DNA of 64,000 nucleotides, taken from contig NW_019776038.1 in the NCBI RefSeq assembly GCF_001039355.2, positions 20,230 to 84,229 of the forward strand, written 5' to 3'. Both the position numbers and the translations under genes were made by a program. Of the stretch, positions 46,140-57,569 are shown piece after piece (the first letter of the stretch is position 1; each line of letters begins with the position of its first letter). The notes below the pieces were generated by a model. The model was not told the DNA's origin, did not search any database, and was given only the letters and a program-made list of their open reading frames with translations. The stretch comes from Lingula anatina (taxonomy: Eukaryota; Brachiopoda; Lingulata; Lingulida; Lingulidae).

Positions 46140-46660
46140 AAAGAGACTATGAGTAAGTAAACGCAAGGGTATAATCACAGGCGTTCATGTCATGCCACAC
46201 AGTAGCCGACTTTGATGAATGAACGTTTAAATTTTATCTTTGTACGTGTCAGATAAGTACCGTCCAAATTACTTGGGCCATTTTATGCTTCTTAAAAGCA
46301 TATTAATGATTCACCGAAATGATTCACAACAAATACCGCACTTACAATGTTCCTAGGTACTATGATCCTAACCGGAGCTTGAACGCGTTTTTAACAATAT
46401 GCAAGCTAGGGCACTGAGTACTGTAATTAACACCAGCTTCCGACCACACAGGCGGGCCTGTATATGAATTACATGTACATTCCTGTACATATGCACATTC
46501 CTGTATAAAAATGCACTTGACTACCCTCCCTTACATACTACACATGTACAGGTAAATGGTAGAAAAGTTCGCCCACCCACCAGCCTGGCCATTAACAAAG
46601 GTACCCACTGTGGTAATATACTTAACACCGTTACACTGAAGGTCCTCCGTTAGGCTTACA
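46140..46660. repeat. Duplicated flank (pairs with 39350-39870)
   Basis: Second copy of the flank that lies upstream of receptors B and C respectively, about 6.8 kb away. Confidence 0.8.
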
Positions 46661-47324
46661 TGTATTCAAGAGGGTGTATGTACTGTACTGTCTTATTTCC
46701 ATCCTACATCTTCATAAACTAGGACCAAATCAATGCCGTTTAAGCTGTACATATTTTACACAACTCACCTGTAGATTCTGAATAAAACCGTGCCCTTTTT
46801 AACTTCTACATTCCCCCTAACAAAACAGTAACAGTTTCTGGTAACGATATTAATGCTGTCATTGTCATCCTGCGTTCTAGGAAGGTTGACGTCATAGCCC
46901 ATCCCGTCCACAATGCAGGCCGCTATTATTCGAGTATGTAACCCGCGACGACATGCCTAGGCCTAGAGTGAAATTGCCTGCGACGCGAAAAGTCAAATTA
47001 CCCCTTATCGTTATATATCGCCGAGCTGAACTTGAATTACGAGTGTATTGTCTGTGGTTATAATTATCAATTGAAAAAAAATAATCTGAGGTCCCGGAAG
47101 AGGATATTTAGGGTCCGTTGTGATCACTTTGACCACGCATCATGGACGATAAAGGACGAGAGTGAACACGTGTCTTGGACACATACTGCTACATGCATTT
47201 TAAAAATACCCACGTAATCTCTTTAATACAATATATAGCGAAAGATGGACCACCCTAGAGATTTGAAGATCCTCCAGACAATTCTACATTCAGCGAGAGT
47301 GTACACGTCCGTTACCAGCGATTT

Positions 47325-47475
47325 TTAAAAGGAGTTCTCTTTCTGAAAACATGGACCTTTAACCATGAAACCTTGATGTACCTAGATCAAATTTTAACTC
47401 AGAGCGGATCTTTCTGGGCAAAAAAGGTGGTTCGTTCGCACAATCCGACCCCCACCGTCCCTAGCTACGGGCCTG
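47325..47475. mobile_element. MITE family 4, truncated copy
   Basis: Contains ATGTACCTAGATCAAATTTT and ends CTAGCTACGGGCCTG, matching the reverse complement of the complete copy at 57403-57569; its left terminal repeat is absent. Confidence 0.75.
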
Positions 47476-48390
47476 ATATGGCAATTAGGATATCAGCACA
47501 TACACGTGCGCAAGTACTAAAAGCATTGAATTTGTTCTGCGAGTGACGCACCTGGCGTAATTTCAGAGAGGTGGCAATAAAATTATAAAGCAAATAACTA
47601 GGATACACTACTTCTCCCCCTCAAGTAATGAAATTAAAAGAAGCTTGACACTCCACGTGTCTTTCCAAATTTACATATGAATTCTTATAGTTTATGACGG
47701 CGGAAAATTTTATTTTTCTCTGGAAGATTAGATTAAATACATTAATTTTATTTTCACATTCTGTACTTGAAGCTCAATAAAAAGAGCTTGTAAATTACAA
47801 TTTGAAGACAAAAATGTGAGTTTTCATTTCAGCATGGTGCGCAGTTTGGATAGATACTGATTCATAGTATTGGGATTTTATTTCTGCAAGATGTGCGGTA
47901 AGATCTAGGTTTCAAAATACAGAAACTAGGTCTAAGTTGGAGACACATTCGCGCAAGACGTGCTGCATGAATAATACAGTAGGGAAGAGGCCTTTACTGT
48001 ACGCGCTAGCCGTGGTTTAACTAATATCTATCTTATGTATATCTATAAACCATTATTGTCCATGTACGTAGGGGTCACGTGGTGGCAATGAATGAGAAAG
48101 CAATTTAGTTCTATTGGCAGAATGCCGTACTATTTAATTATTTAGCTCAATTAATACCCAGTTGTTATACTGTAACGATGCAGCAATAAGACAAAGCGTG
48201 AGATCTAACGATACGGCTTAGGGCCCATGGTGTTTCCACGTGCAATATTTTACGATTTGTCATTTTTAACAGTTATTTATAATTACTCTTTGTGTACTGT
48301 AGTGTACACATGGTAACAGAAGGAATCAACATTTCTTATCATTTATTTGCTGGTATTTAAAAACGTTCTTAAAGGTATTCACAATATTTG

Positions 48391-48392
<2 letters not shown>

Positions 48393-48433
<41 letters not shown>

Positions 48434-48434
48434 T
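48393..48434. repeat. (ATT)n microsatellite
   Basis: Fourteen uninterrupted ATT units. Confidence 0.95.
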
Positions 48435-49918
48435 GATCTTAATCTGCCTAGCCTTGGACAAATACACCGAGAGCTTAGCATGCATGTAACTCACAAACTA
48501 CATCTTTATTGATTACCAACTCAAACAAAATTGACGCGAATTGAAATACCCATTAGTGTTGAAAGGTTTGACACAAATTAAGTCATATAATGAAAGGCTG
48601 ATGTTTTATTGAATAATAACGCTCTTATCTCTTCAGCACGTTTGATAAATGCAAAAAAGCCATCCATATTAATGTTAAAAACAATGACTAAAACGCGGAT
48701 GAAAGTAAGTGCAAGGGAACTGAGTGCTTTCTGTTTTAATCCTACTTTAAAACTAGACCTGTGCTTTCACGGGGGAAATTTGCACGTAAGGCACGGACCT
48801 TATTGAACCTGTGGTGGATATTGCTTCTTTGGAAAAATTATAAAAAATTATTTTAATGATGAAGATTCAATCATCGATCGATGCCAATAGACCTACAAAA
48901 CTGCGCCGCAGGTATGGATGGATTGGGGAATTTTGCTTAAACCTAAGGTTTCTAAAACTTATCCATCATATGAACACATAAGTACCAAAAATATATCAAA
49001 CCAAATATTACACTGGGCGTGTTCTTTGGCATGGAGTTAGTTGCTACATACTGTACAGTTCAGCCACAGATTGCCCTGGCTTTGACATGGCATCCGATAA
49101 GCGTGGGGTTTTGAATCTCGAAATTGATGAATCATGCTGTACAATATATAGAACTTTCACACAGTTTATTGGACCGGTCAAGAGCAATGTAAAGACAATC
49201 TTATCATTGCCCTTAGTTATTCCTAAGCTTGTTATGAAGTTAGAATATCACGACGTTCACTTCACCTTTGCTGCCTCCACTTTGCCGTGATTGCTATATC
49301 GATAAGCGGTGCCATTAGAGTGTGAGTTAGACAGCAGAGTAAACGGTAAAGATTCAACGCGTGGGCACAAATTTTAGTTGAAAAAAAATAATGATGTGCA
49401 TGTAGATATATTTAAATGCGACTCAAAAGTTATCTTACACGATCAAACACGTCATTGGATGGCCTGAACTATATAAATAACTGGTACAGCGACAAAAAAG
49501 TATTTGAACGCTACGAAGCGAGGAACAGTAATGGGCAACAACAGAATATACTACAGAGTCGTCTAGCAAAAAAGGGACACGGACTGTCAAAGAAAGCTGG
49601 CCTTTTTGTCAGTAAATGGGAAGAAAGGAAACATTCAATTGATACGTGTGGACCATGACATTGATCATGACAACAACTGATCGACGAAGAACTGATAACG
49701 CATTTAGTGTGAAGTATATGCATTTCTTTTTTCAACAGTTTAAATGAATGAAGGTGGAAAAAGGCCTACGAATTTGTTCGAAAATTGGTGTACTGTGGTC
49801 ATTGATTTCAGACGGCCAATAGTACATGTACAGCACGGGTGGAGGCATTCTCTGACAGATTAAGTGACAGGCTTCATTTTACAGGATATCATTGAAATAA
49901 AGAAAGATCGACGCAGGA

Positions 49919-50965
49919 ATGTTTGGTACCAACAGCACCGTTCCTGTGAACAACAGTTACGTGGAAGAGAGCGTAACCATACTCCGTGCGGGCGCACCTG
50001 TGATGTTGGTCTTTTCCTTCCTTGGGTTCGCCTTCAACAGAATATCACTAGAGGCTATCAGGATGGTGCGTCCTACTACCAAACCCTACCACCTTCTCTT
50101 GTTGAACCTTTGCCTGGCCGACATGTTTGTGTTCTTTTGCTTATTCTGGATGTCAGTTCCTTTGATTGTCTACGCGTACAGCGGAGACGGTGAGGTAATT
50201 GCCCGCATGTATGCCATGGACAGCAGCATCACTCGATGTCAAGTTGCTGTCGATAACGCCATTGGGCTTATCCCATTGCTTGCCTCGGCATTGACAATTT
50301 TAGTTATTGTGCTAAACCTGTATATAGCAATAAGACACCCTTTTCGGTACAATACTCTCGTCACAAAGAAGAGGGCGGTAATAGTGAACATTCTGGTATG
50401 GGTCGTGGCTTTCCTGTTGGGTGGACTGAATATATTTGTAGCCCTCGGAAAGTTATTGCTAACGTCGCCGAAAGATGCCACATATGCGAAATTTTGTTTG
50501 TTTCTCTGGAAAACCGACGCTCAAGGATACTACCTAATTCTTCCTATACTTATAGGGTTGGAGGTCGTTATACTAGCCTGCATGAAGTTGAGAGTGTTTC
50601 TGACGGCAAAGAAGAAAATGTGCGAGCCGCCAGCCGCCCAACTGCACACTTTGTCTCAAAGTTGTAGGTTCAAACTAGCAAAGTTAGTCATCACATTGTT
50701 TGGAAGCCTCATTTGCTGTTGGTTGCCCTTTGTATTGTCAAATTTCATTTATAACATAATTGAGCCCATATCTGCTATTCGACTGCAGTATCTTTCGTTC
50801 TTTTTGCTGCTTTTCAATTCCATATTGAATCCCTTTGTTTACGGATTAAGTTTGGCCGAAGTTAGGGAGGCACATCGCTGTCTCTTTAAAGATGCCTTTA
50901 AAAACATGTTAAAGCAAGAGCCTTTTACCATAAGCATAACAGCGGGAGAGGAACAGAACACCTAG
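49919..50965 (+). CDS. Orphan class A (rhodopsin-like) G-protein-coupled receptor with NLY in place of DRY
   Basis: Single coding exon, 348 residues. A possible 5'-UTR splice acceptor (TTTTACAG) ends at about 49884, 35 nt before the ATG. N-glycosylation sites are at N5 and N12. Helix landmarks are N40 (1.50), LAD at 66-68 (D 2.50), C107 (3.25) with its likely partner C193 in loop 2, W161 (4.50), CWLP at 267-270 and NPFVY at 304-308. These make it a class A receptor in the plasma membrane. The helix-3 end reads NLYIAIRHPF (133-142), so D3.49 and R3.50 are N and L; R3.50 is almost invariant and central to G-protein coupling. IAIRHPFRY is typical of aminergic, adenosine and melanocortin-like branches, but no subfamily is certain. 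The C-tail is short, with C321 as a possible palmitoylation site. Confidence 0.92.
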   Translation: MFGTNSTVPVNNSYVEESVTILRAGAPVMLVFSFLGFAFNRISLEAIRMVRPTTKPYHLLLLNLCLADMFVFFCLFWMSVPLIVYAYSGDGEVIARMYAMDSSITRCQVAVDNAIGLIPLLASALTILVIVLNLYIAIRHPFRYNTLVTKKRAVIVNILVWVVAFLLGGLNIFVALGKLLLTSPKDATYAKFCLFLWKTDAQGYYLILPILIGLEVVILACMKLRVFLTAKKKMCEPPAAQLHTLSQSCRFKLAKLVITLFGSLICCWLPFVLSNFIYNIIEPISAIRLQYLSFFLLLFNSILNPFVYGLSLAEVREAHRCLFKDAFKNMLKQEPFTISITAGEEQNT

Positions 50966-51660
50966 ATCTAAGACGATAAAGAGCAGAACGCTTAGAAGGT
51001 AAAATGACAGCTGTGCAAGTCGCTTATCCAAATCGACCAACATGAATAATGACAATGAAGAATTTATTTTTGAACACATAATGAATTATTTTGTAGATGC
51101 ATAATGTAAGATTATTGCATTGTGCTTAAATAGGTAAAGTTAACAAGGTAATTTGTTTGTTGAATTGTATATCCGCTTTCACTGTGTCAGTGTCTAGATG
51201 CCTGGAAAGTTACTTATTATAAAAAATCTGTGTTGTCGATATCTCCGGTGTTTGGAGTGTATTTAGACTCAGGTTATTCTAATTAATTGTTGACAGTGCA
51301 GTTTTTCAATTTGAAACAATTTTGAAAGGGCAAAGATAAGCGTACCACTGAAAATAAATATCACCACTATTCACGAGGTTTAAATTTGTGTTGGTGGCCT
51401 TGATGTTTATTTTTACCTTTTTCCGAAAAATTAATCGCACCTTTGAAAAGATAGTGCTAGCTAAAGAGAGGCATGGTGATAGTTCAAGCGCAATAACAAC
51501 GTGTTGGGCACTTGATTCAAAACAAGTCGTGCCAACTGTGACCTGTTTCACAGAACAGACTGTGTCGGAAACAAGTCCTTACAAAGCTTAATAAGAAATT
51601 GAATGGGTCGAGTAAGTTAGGTCACTTACCTTTTTTATTATGATTGTTTACAATAAGAAA

Positions 51661-51663
<3 letters not shown>

Positions 51664-51704
<41 letters not shown>
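51664..51704. repeat. (AAT)n microsatellite
   Basis: About 13 AAT units. Confidence 0.95.
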
Positions 51705-51706
<2 letters not shown>

Positions 51707-51850
51707 CAGTAGGCCTACCTCTTTCATATATTTATTATTTTTTAATCCCAAGAGCAAATTGTGACTGTAATAATCTTTTGAATTGTCAATAGCGACAGTA
51801 GACCTAATCTCTTGGGAAACATACTGCAGTCAACAATATGTAGTCGCTAT

Positions 51851-52203
51851 ACACTTAAAGGGATAATAACTCTTCGTTTCGGCCAAAAAATGAATTTTCC
51901 TGGAGTAAACAACAATTTTTCCATACTTACCAATGGTTGATGAATCCATTTTTACATTCAAAGTTAGTCCTTGGTTTTTTTCAAAAAAGTTTTGGTTTTT
52001 TTGTTAAAATTTCTTAAGAGATTTTAACAGAGTATAGTCATCAATGGAGGTCACGTGGTCTAAAAAAGCTCAGATATCAGAATAATAGCTATAATTGCCG
52101 TTTTTGTGGTAAAACAGAATATATTATATTTCTATGAGTTATTCACAATGTTTTTATTGTGAAATGTAGATCTCATACGAAGAGTTATTATCCTTTTAAG
52201 TGT
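51851..52203. mobile_element. MITE family 3, minus orientation
   Basis: ACACTTAAAGGGATAATAAC at the left and GTTATTATCCTTTTAAGTGT at the right form an inverted repeat of about 27 bp including CTCTTCGT/ACGAAGAG. It is the reverse complement of 45301-45645 with roughly 90% match by eye. Confidence 0.87.
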
Positions 52204-52229
52204 AATACGTTAGACTTTTAGTTAAACAG

Positions 52230-52536
52230 CAACTGGGTATCACACTGGCGAACACCTCATTGTAGCAGTTGAGATCAACGCAATGGAGTCCCGCACAGCT
52301 TCGCGTCCAACAACCAATCACGTTACCTTTAGTTGTAGATTCTACGTCACGAGTTATTTTTAGAAAAATGGGAAATATACGGAAGCGAATGTGATCCTTG
52401 TATATATGCATATCAGTCTCCACAATACCGGATATTGGAGGAAACCAGTCGCACGAAGGCAAGTTTACAGTGTGCATGCTTGTAAATGGTGTGAAGGTCA
52501 GTAGAACTTTTCGGAATTATACTGCCTTATCTGTTG
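52230..52536 (+). promoter_or_regulatory. Promoter and 5' UTR region of CARD-TPR copy 1, duplicated at 62270-62530
   Basis: GTAGCAGTTGAGATCAACGCA, TACGTCACGAGTTATTTT, AATACCGGATATTGGA and TTTTCGGAATTATACTG have counterparts in the same order at 62300-62527, upstream of copy 3. A donor at 52537 (TTG|GTAAGT) could splice to the acceptor at 53586 just before the ATG. Shared upstream sequence conserved between tandem copies is best read as promoter plus non-coding first exon. Confidence 0.5.
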
Positions 52537-53593
52537 GTAAGTTATTTATAAACAACTAAACGTATGGGGGTACGAACGTAGGTACTTGTTAGCTATTACA
52601 GTATTTTCACCAACGACGGTGGTTATGTTATATCGGAGTTGGTTCGCCGGTTTGTAAGCTGACGAAACATCATCGATAGTTCGTCACAAGTTTGGATGGG
52701 GCTTTCAGGACAGACGGTTATGCAGAAGGGAACAAAGTGGTTAGAAATATTATTTATCGGCTAGGGTAGTATTAGACCTTATTACACTGTGCATGTGTAG
52801 GCCTATTGTGTAATCAATCTGGAATCCAAGTTCAGGTTATGATTCCAGAACGACTCGAGTGGATATACTTTGATGTCAGGATTTTCTATGACTAATTAGC
52901 CAAATAAACAACACGGTGAAAAATAGAATTGATATTCTAAGAATTATGCGCAAATAGGCACGTGTAACCCCGCTTAGCTACGTTCAAGAGAGACGGTTTG
53001 GGGTATTCACTGACAATGGTGAAACAAAGCCAGGCTTTATCTTAAACCTATTACCTTCTACACGACCCAACTCCTTTAAAATGTATCCTATACATTTCGC
53101 TGGCGTTAAACAGACGAAACAACCCCCGATAGCACATTGATTGGATTGAAGTCATGAGGTGTATATATATATATAACCCTGTATATAAACATATATATGA
53201 CTGGCCGTGTGTCAATGAGATAATGGGATGGAAATACCAAGTCCTTGTTTACTAGTCGACACTGAATCAGTGCATGCGCTAATGTGTGAATTATTCAACA
53301 GGTGGGCGGCTATTGATGCGGTCGCATATTATTGCCCGAATACCACTGGTGCGCTACCTGTTGCTACACTACCGTGGCTCTGGCTAGGTCTACCTTTACC
53401 TCTTGAGGGCGGCTCCTGTATTAGAAATCAAATTACACAACTCTTGCTATTATTCATGCTTAATTCATTAGTTTTGAAAGACCTCTCCAAACAAACACTA
53501 TGATTTTTTAAAACGCTGAAGTATTGAAAAACATATTCTCTAGAAAAATCTGTCAATTTTTTTAGAATTTTTTTTCTGTATTGCAGAGTCCTT

Positions 53594-55783
53594 ATGGAAC
53601 TTGACCAAAAAGAAAGTCTGCGGCGCCATCGCGTGGCAATAACTGATGATTTGGAGCCAAAAGAGGTGTTGGACTACTTAAATCAAGATGGCGTCCTCAC
53701 AGATAACGACTGCGAGCTTGTGTCCACGGGTAAGACAAGAAAGGTGCGCTGTCAGCTGCTGCTGTCTCTCCTTCCTCGCCGAGGACCCAGTGCATACGGG
53801 GCCTTCACTCGCGCCCTTGGTGACGCTCGATACGAACACATTCAACAGCTGCTCATGCCTGCAGACGACAGCGGAGAAATTGGTTCTGGAACTGAGGCAT
53901 TTTCGACGGAGATAAAAGAACTCGTTGAGACATGCTCAACTGAAAGAAAAGAATTCGAAGATGCATGTTCGACAAGGAAAAAAGAAATTTCTGATTCAGG
54001 TGACGAAACGTTACGTAAGAATGTCTTAACCAATGCAATGAGTGATGAATCTCAACCGAAACGACTAGCATCCACGACCGAAAACGCGAGAAACGATGCA
54101 GAACACAACCCTTGTACTAAGTGCCGAAATCTTCTCATCGGTGTATCAGGTAATAAACAATTATCCAGTCTTTTACACCGACATTGCTGTCTCTTTTTCG
54201 ATAACGTTGAGCCGATAGATTTGATTGATCATCATTTCCAAGAAGGCGTTTTGAGCGATGATGAATGCGAGCGCGTGCGGGCAGGAGCAACGCGAAAGGA
54301 CAGATGTGAGACTCTGTTCAAGGAGTTGGCAAAGCGCCCAGCAGCCAACGGGGTTCTTTCAACGTTAAAAAAATCTCTGGAGAAAAAGTACAACTTTATC
54401 CTTGATCGCATTGATGACGACATCCACGGCCAACTGACAGAAGTTCCTGGCGATTTATCACCATCAAGAAAACAAGAGGTACGCCAGAAGCGACATGAAA
54501 ACGTATTCCACGACGATAATTCACTCACTACCGTTGACGGTGCCAAAGTGTATGTTGAAAAATCGGCCAGCAAATCTTGTCAGAAACAAGAATCTCCGCA
54601 TCCAAAGAAGATACCTAAGTGCCAGAATCGAGTTGCCACACCAAAAGTAAGTTCTGATACGGACTCCGACGGTTATCTTCAGATTGCGACAAGAAAACGG
54701 CAGCAGCGAAGGCGAAAAACACGCCAACGCGATGAACAACATGGCGACGTGGTTGTCATTCACCATTCACCCAAAACACTATTTACGACAAAGCCAAGCT
54801 CGACGTTCACTGATTCTGCCGCTTGCAAACGCTTGTCAGTGGCCTTCAATTACCTCAGCACTCTCATCAACCAGGGTTGTTAGGAGAAATTCGAGTCAGT
54901 TTCTGCGAATCTCCAGAACCAGTATGTCCACGAGCCCGATATGACATGTCTGCTATCGTATCTCCACGCAAGTAGGGACCTGTTTAAAAACGACTTTGAT
55001 GCAGCAAAGCGTCACATTGACCTCGCGTTCGAGACCGTCCCTAAGACTTCGGACCCAAAGTACTTCACGGTGGAACTCTTCACCGCCAAGACGCGCATGT
55101 ACGTCACCCAGAAGAGACTCGAAAAGCTTGAGAATGCCCTGGATGACGTCAAGCAAATCATCGAGACGGATCCAACCGGATGCACTGGCCGAGCCGCTGG
55201 ATGGCTGTACATGAACGACGGTCGGAGCAAAACCTCGCAAATGACCACGCTGAACCCTTACAACCCAAACTACTTGACCAACTACAACCAGCTCCACGCC
55301 ATGGCAAAGGAAAGCTTTCAGCGTGCCCTGGAAAACTTCCAGCGCGACGGGGGCAAAGATGGGCCGTTTGGAAGCGGCTACGCGATATGCCGGCTTTGCA
55401 TCCTGCTCCTCAAATGCGGGGACAACGGTTTGACAATGAACACCCTCCACCCTTCCGAGGACGACGTTAAAACCGCAGGTGGTTATATTCGCCAATTAGA
55501 GGACTCCTCTATTCCAATTCCCAAAATTCTCGAGGTTCACTTACTCCTCGGGAAGTGCGACTATCAATTCAGAAGAGGAAACATCGTAAGAGCCCTAGAA
55601 CACGCAGAGGCTGCTCTGAGCCTCGCCACGCAACTAAACATGCTAGAGTTTACAGAGCATGCGCGGAATAGAGTCGTGTTTTTGAAAACGGAGACCCCGT
55701 TGCAGTTAAAAGAAGTGACAGACGAGAAAGATCTGGCAGTTCTGTTTGAGAAAAACTCGGAAACAACAGAAGAAACTGACTGA
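53594..55783 (+). pseudogene. CARD-TPR gene copy 1: two CARD domains plus TPR-like C-terminus, in-frame TAG
   Basis: Coding starts at ATG 53594, seven bases after an acceptor (TATTGCAG). The frame runs 730 codons as one exon but contains TAG at 54881-54883, where copy 2 has TAT (Tyr). Residues 1-88 form a CARD-like helical bundle (EPKEVLDYLNQDGVLTDNDC…RKVRCQLLLSLL…AYGAFTRAL). Residues about 188-275 form a second CARD (LIDHHFQEGVLSDDEC…RKDRCETLFKEL). A basic Lys/Arg stretch is at about 374-390, and TPR-like helix pairs run from about 415 to the end (AKESFQRALENF, ALEHAEAALSLA). As read, the product is 429 residues, two CARDs without the repeat domain. The rest of the frame stays intact, so the stop is recent, polymorphic or a sequencing error. 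CARDs usually recruit caspases or adaptors; a signalling or sensor role is inferred. Confidence 0.88.
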
Positions 55784-57033
55784 ATTACATAAACTAAAAT
55801 GCTTTATTGGCACTAGAAATAGAAAGAACGGACAGACTTTAATCTTACAAAAGATAACCTAAAAAGTTTTAACTAAAAAGAATTCAGCAGTGGCATACAA
55901 TCATGTAGGCTACATGTGGTGGGGGTAAAGCAAACACCAACAGCAAAGTGATCAATGAATATTTTTCTTCAGGATACTATTGGACTTTATTATGAATTTA
56001 ACATCATAATAAATGTAGATCTATACATAAAAGACAAGCTACTGTTTTGAATTTTCGATAACCAATTGTGTAAAGAAAAGACAACACCGATCATTTATCA
56101 ACGAAATCATTTTATGCACTGAAAAAGATACGCAATATTCTGAAAACTTTTAACATGTTCATTAAATTTCTTATTTATCAAAGTAGGCCTACTTCATGAT
56201 TGAGGTATTCTGTTTTTTTACATAAATCTAATACGTCAATAGTAGTAGTATTATGACATTGGTATTTCGGCAAGTACACTTAGCTTGCGCTATACTTTTG
56301 TTTAACATTTTCAAAAAAAAAAAAAAAAAAGAAAAACAATAAGACAAAAAAAACTATAACACTTCTCTGTCAAATAGTTTCGTGATTTTTAAACTTCTGA
56401 TGATAAATTTTAATCTATTATCAACCAAAGTATATTGCACCGACGAAAAAGTCAGCACAAATAAGCAAAAATAAAAAATAGCCCTAGAAACAAGACAATT
56501 ATGTACATATGTAAACAACAATGTATATATACAAACATTACACATCAGTCATAAATAGTGAATTATAATGGTATTGTTAGAAATTAAGTTGAATGAAGTG
56601 ACTTCACAATCAAAATGCTGAAGGGAAAATTAACAACTTAAGTGTCCCTTTCATGTCAAGATTACATAATTTAGTTAGCACCTTTCAAAAAAAAAACGTT
56701 TGGCAAACGAAACTGACAATTCCTCCTCTTATGAAAATTGGTGTTTTTCTCTGTCCTTCGTGATAAACCTTGAACTTAAATATATATTACACGAAGTAGC
56801 AGTCTCTCTTTCAGGAGCTGAGTCAGTTTATTTACCCATGTCCATAATCCAGATAAAAGCATCGTCATGCAGAGAGTTAACTGACTCTTTAAATAAAAAT
56901 CAAGAAAAATTTTATGTAGCTCTATAGCAGTGGTCTAGGAGCATAAATACAACATGTATACAAATAATCACATTTCCAGAAAAATCCAGAAAACATTCAT
57001 TTCTAGATTGAAGGGCAGTTCCTGTAAGTTTAT
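55784..57033. other. 3' region shared between CARD-TPR copies 1 and 2
   Basis: The stretch to about 56950 aligns with 60717-61930 (for example CCCATGTCCATA at 56837 and 61719). It likely holds the 3' UTR of copy 1 and the 3' UTR of the convergent minus-strand gene. A poly-A run is at about 56312-56330. No coding region is supported. Confidence 0.6.
56008..56013 (+). terminator. Polyadenylation signal of CARD-TPR copy 1
   Basis: AATAAA 225 nt after the stop codon; an equivalent AATAAA follows copy 2 at 60939-60944 at a similar distance. Confidence 0.55.
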
Positions 57034-57201
57034 TCAGACCAAAGCACCACTTGTCTCCCAAATTCTCTTCAGTTTTTTATATTCCTTATTCAGGTTGATA
57101 ATATCCTTTGGTGTATGCCCCAGTTTTTCCTTGAACATTTTCTCCGCAACAGGAAGTACCGACTTGGCCAGAAACTTGGCATTCTTTACGATGAAATCAT
57201 G
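57034..57201 (-). CDS. Last coding exon of a minus-strand gene of unknown function
   Basis: Acceptor CAATTGCAG precedes a phase-0 frame of 55 codons plus TGA: HDFIVKNAKFLAKSVLPVAE, then KLGHTPKDIINLNKEYKKLK and a short tail ending SGALV. It is helical and Lys-rich with no family recognised. It resembles the exon at 58769-58911 (both start HD, then a hydrophobic helix with L-x-P-V-x-E, then GHT and a charged helix), so the gene seems built from repeated exon modules. AATAAA overlaps the stop region. Confidence 0.6.
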   Translation of the reverse strand, partial: HDFIVKNAKFLAKSVLPVAEKMFKEKLGHTPKDIINLNKEYKKLKRIWETSGALV

Positions 57202-57402
57202 CTGCAATTGAACACAGTATTGTTACAGGCATGACAGCATAACACATAGAACAGTTTTATATATAAATCCATTCATTATGCATTGGAAAGGCCTTGAACT
57301 TAAATAGGCACAAGAATAGTTAGTGATGGTTGTTAGGTGTAATTACAAACACTGACATTAATTCTGATATGATAATGACATGGTGTTAGATGTTTCATTG
57401 AC

Positions 57403-57569
57403 CAGGCCCGTAGCCAGGGGGGTTCAGGGGGTTCGAAAGAACCGCCCCTTTTGCTGGGAAAAGGTCCACTCTGGGTAAAATTTGATCTAGGTACATAAAG
57501 TTTTTATGGGAAAAGGTCCACTTTTTCAGAAAAAGAACCCCCCTTTTGAAATTGCTGGCTACGGGCCTG
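57403..57569. mobile_element. MITE family 4, complete copy
   Basis: Fifteen-base perfect inverted ends CAGGCCCGTAGCCAG … CTGGCTACGGGCCTG enclose a 167-bp core containing two GGGAAAAGGTCCACT units. It has no ORF. Confidence 0.88.

Larger units (their letters stand above)
44641..49883. other. Intergenic stretch between receptor copy C and the class A GPCR
   Basis: No coding region is supported. It contains C/CA and TA simple repeats, a TTAAAGGG MITE (45301-45645), the duplicated flank 46140-46660, a truncated family-4 MITE (47325-47475) and an ATT microsatellite. Short ORFs at 47032, 48609, 49087 and 49416 show no domain, conserved motif or splice context. Confidence 0.55.
50966..52229. other. 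Stretch downstream of the class A GPCR
   Basis: No further gene is seen. It contains an (AAT)n microsatellite and the second family-3 MITE. Confidence 0.6.

Noticed and set aside
47032-49658. Several 60-80-codon plus-strand frames
   Set aside because: Lengths expected by chance in this composition; no motifs or splice sites.
54953-55495. 180-codon minus-strand frame
   Set aside because: Shadow of the TPR-like coding region; the plus strand is conserved between copies 1 and 2.
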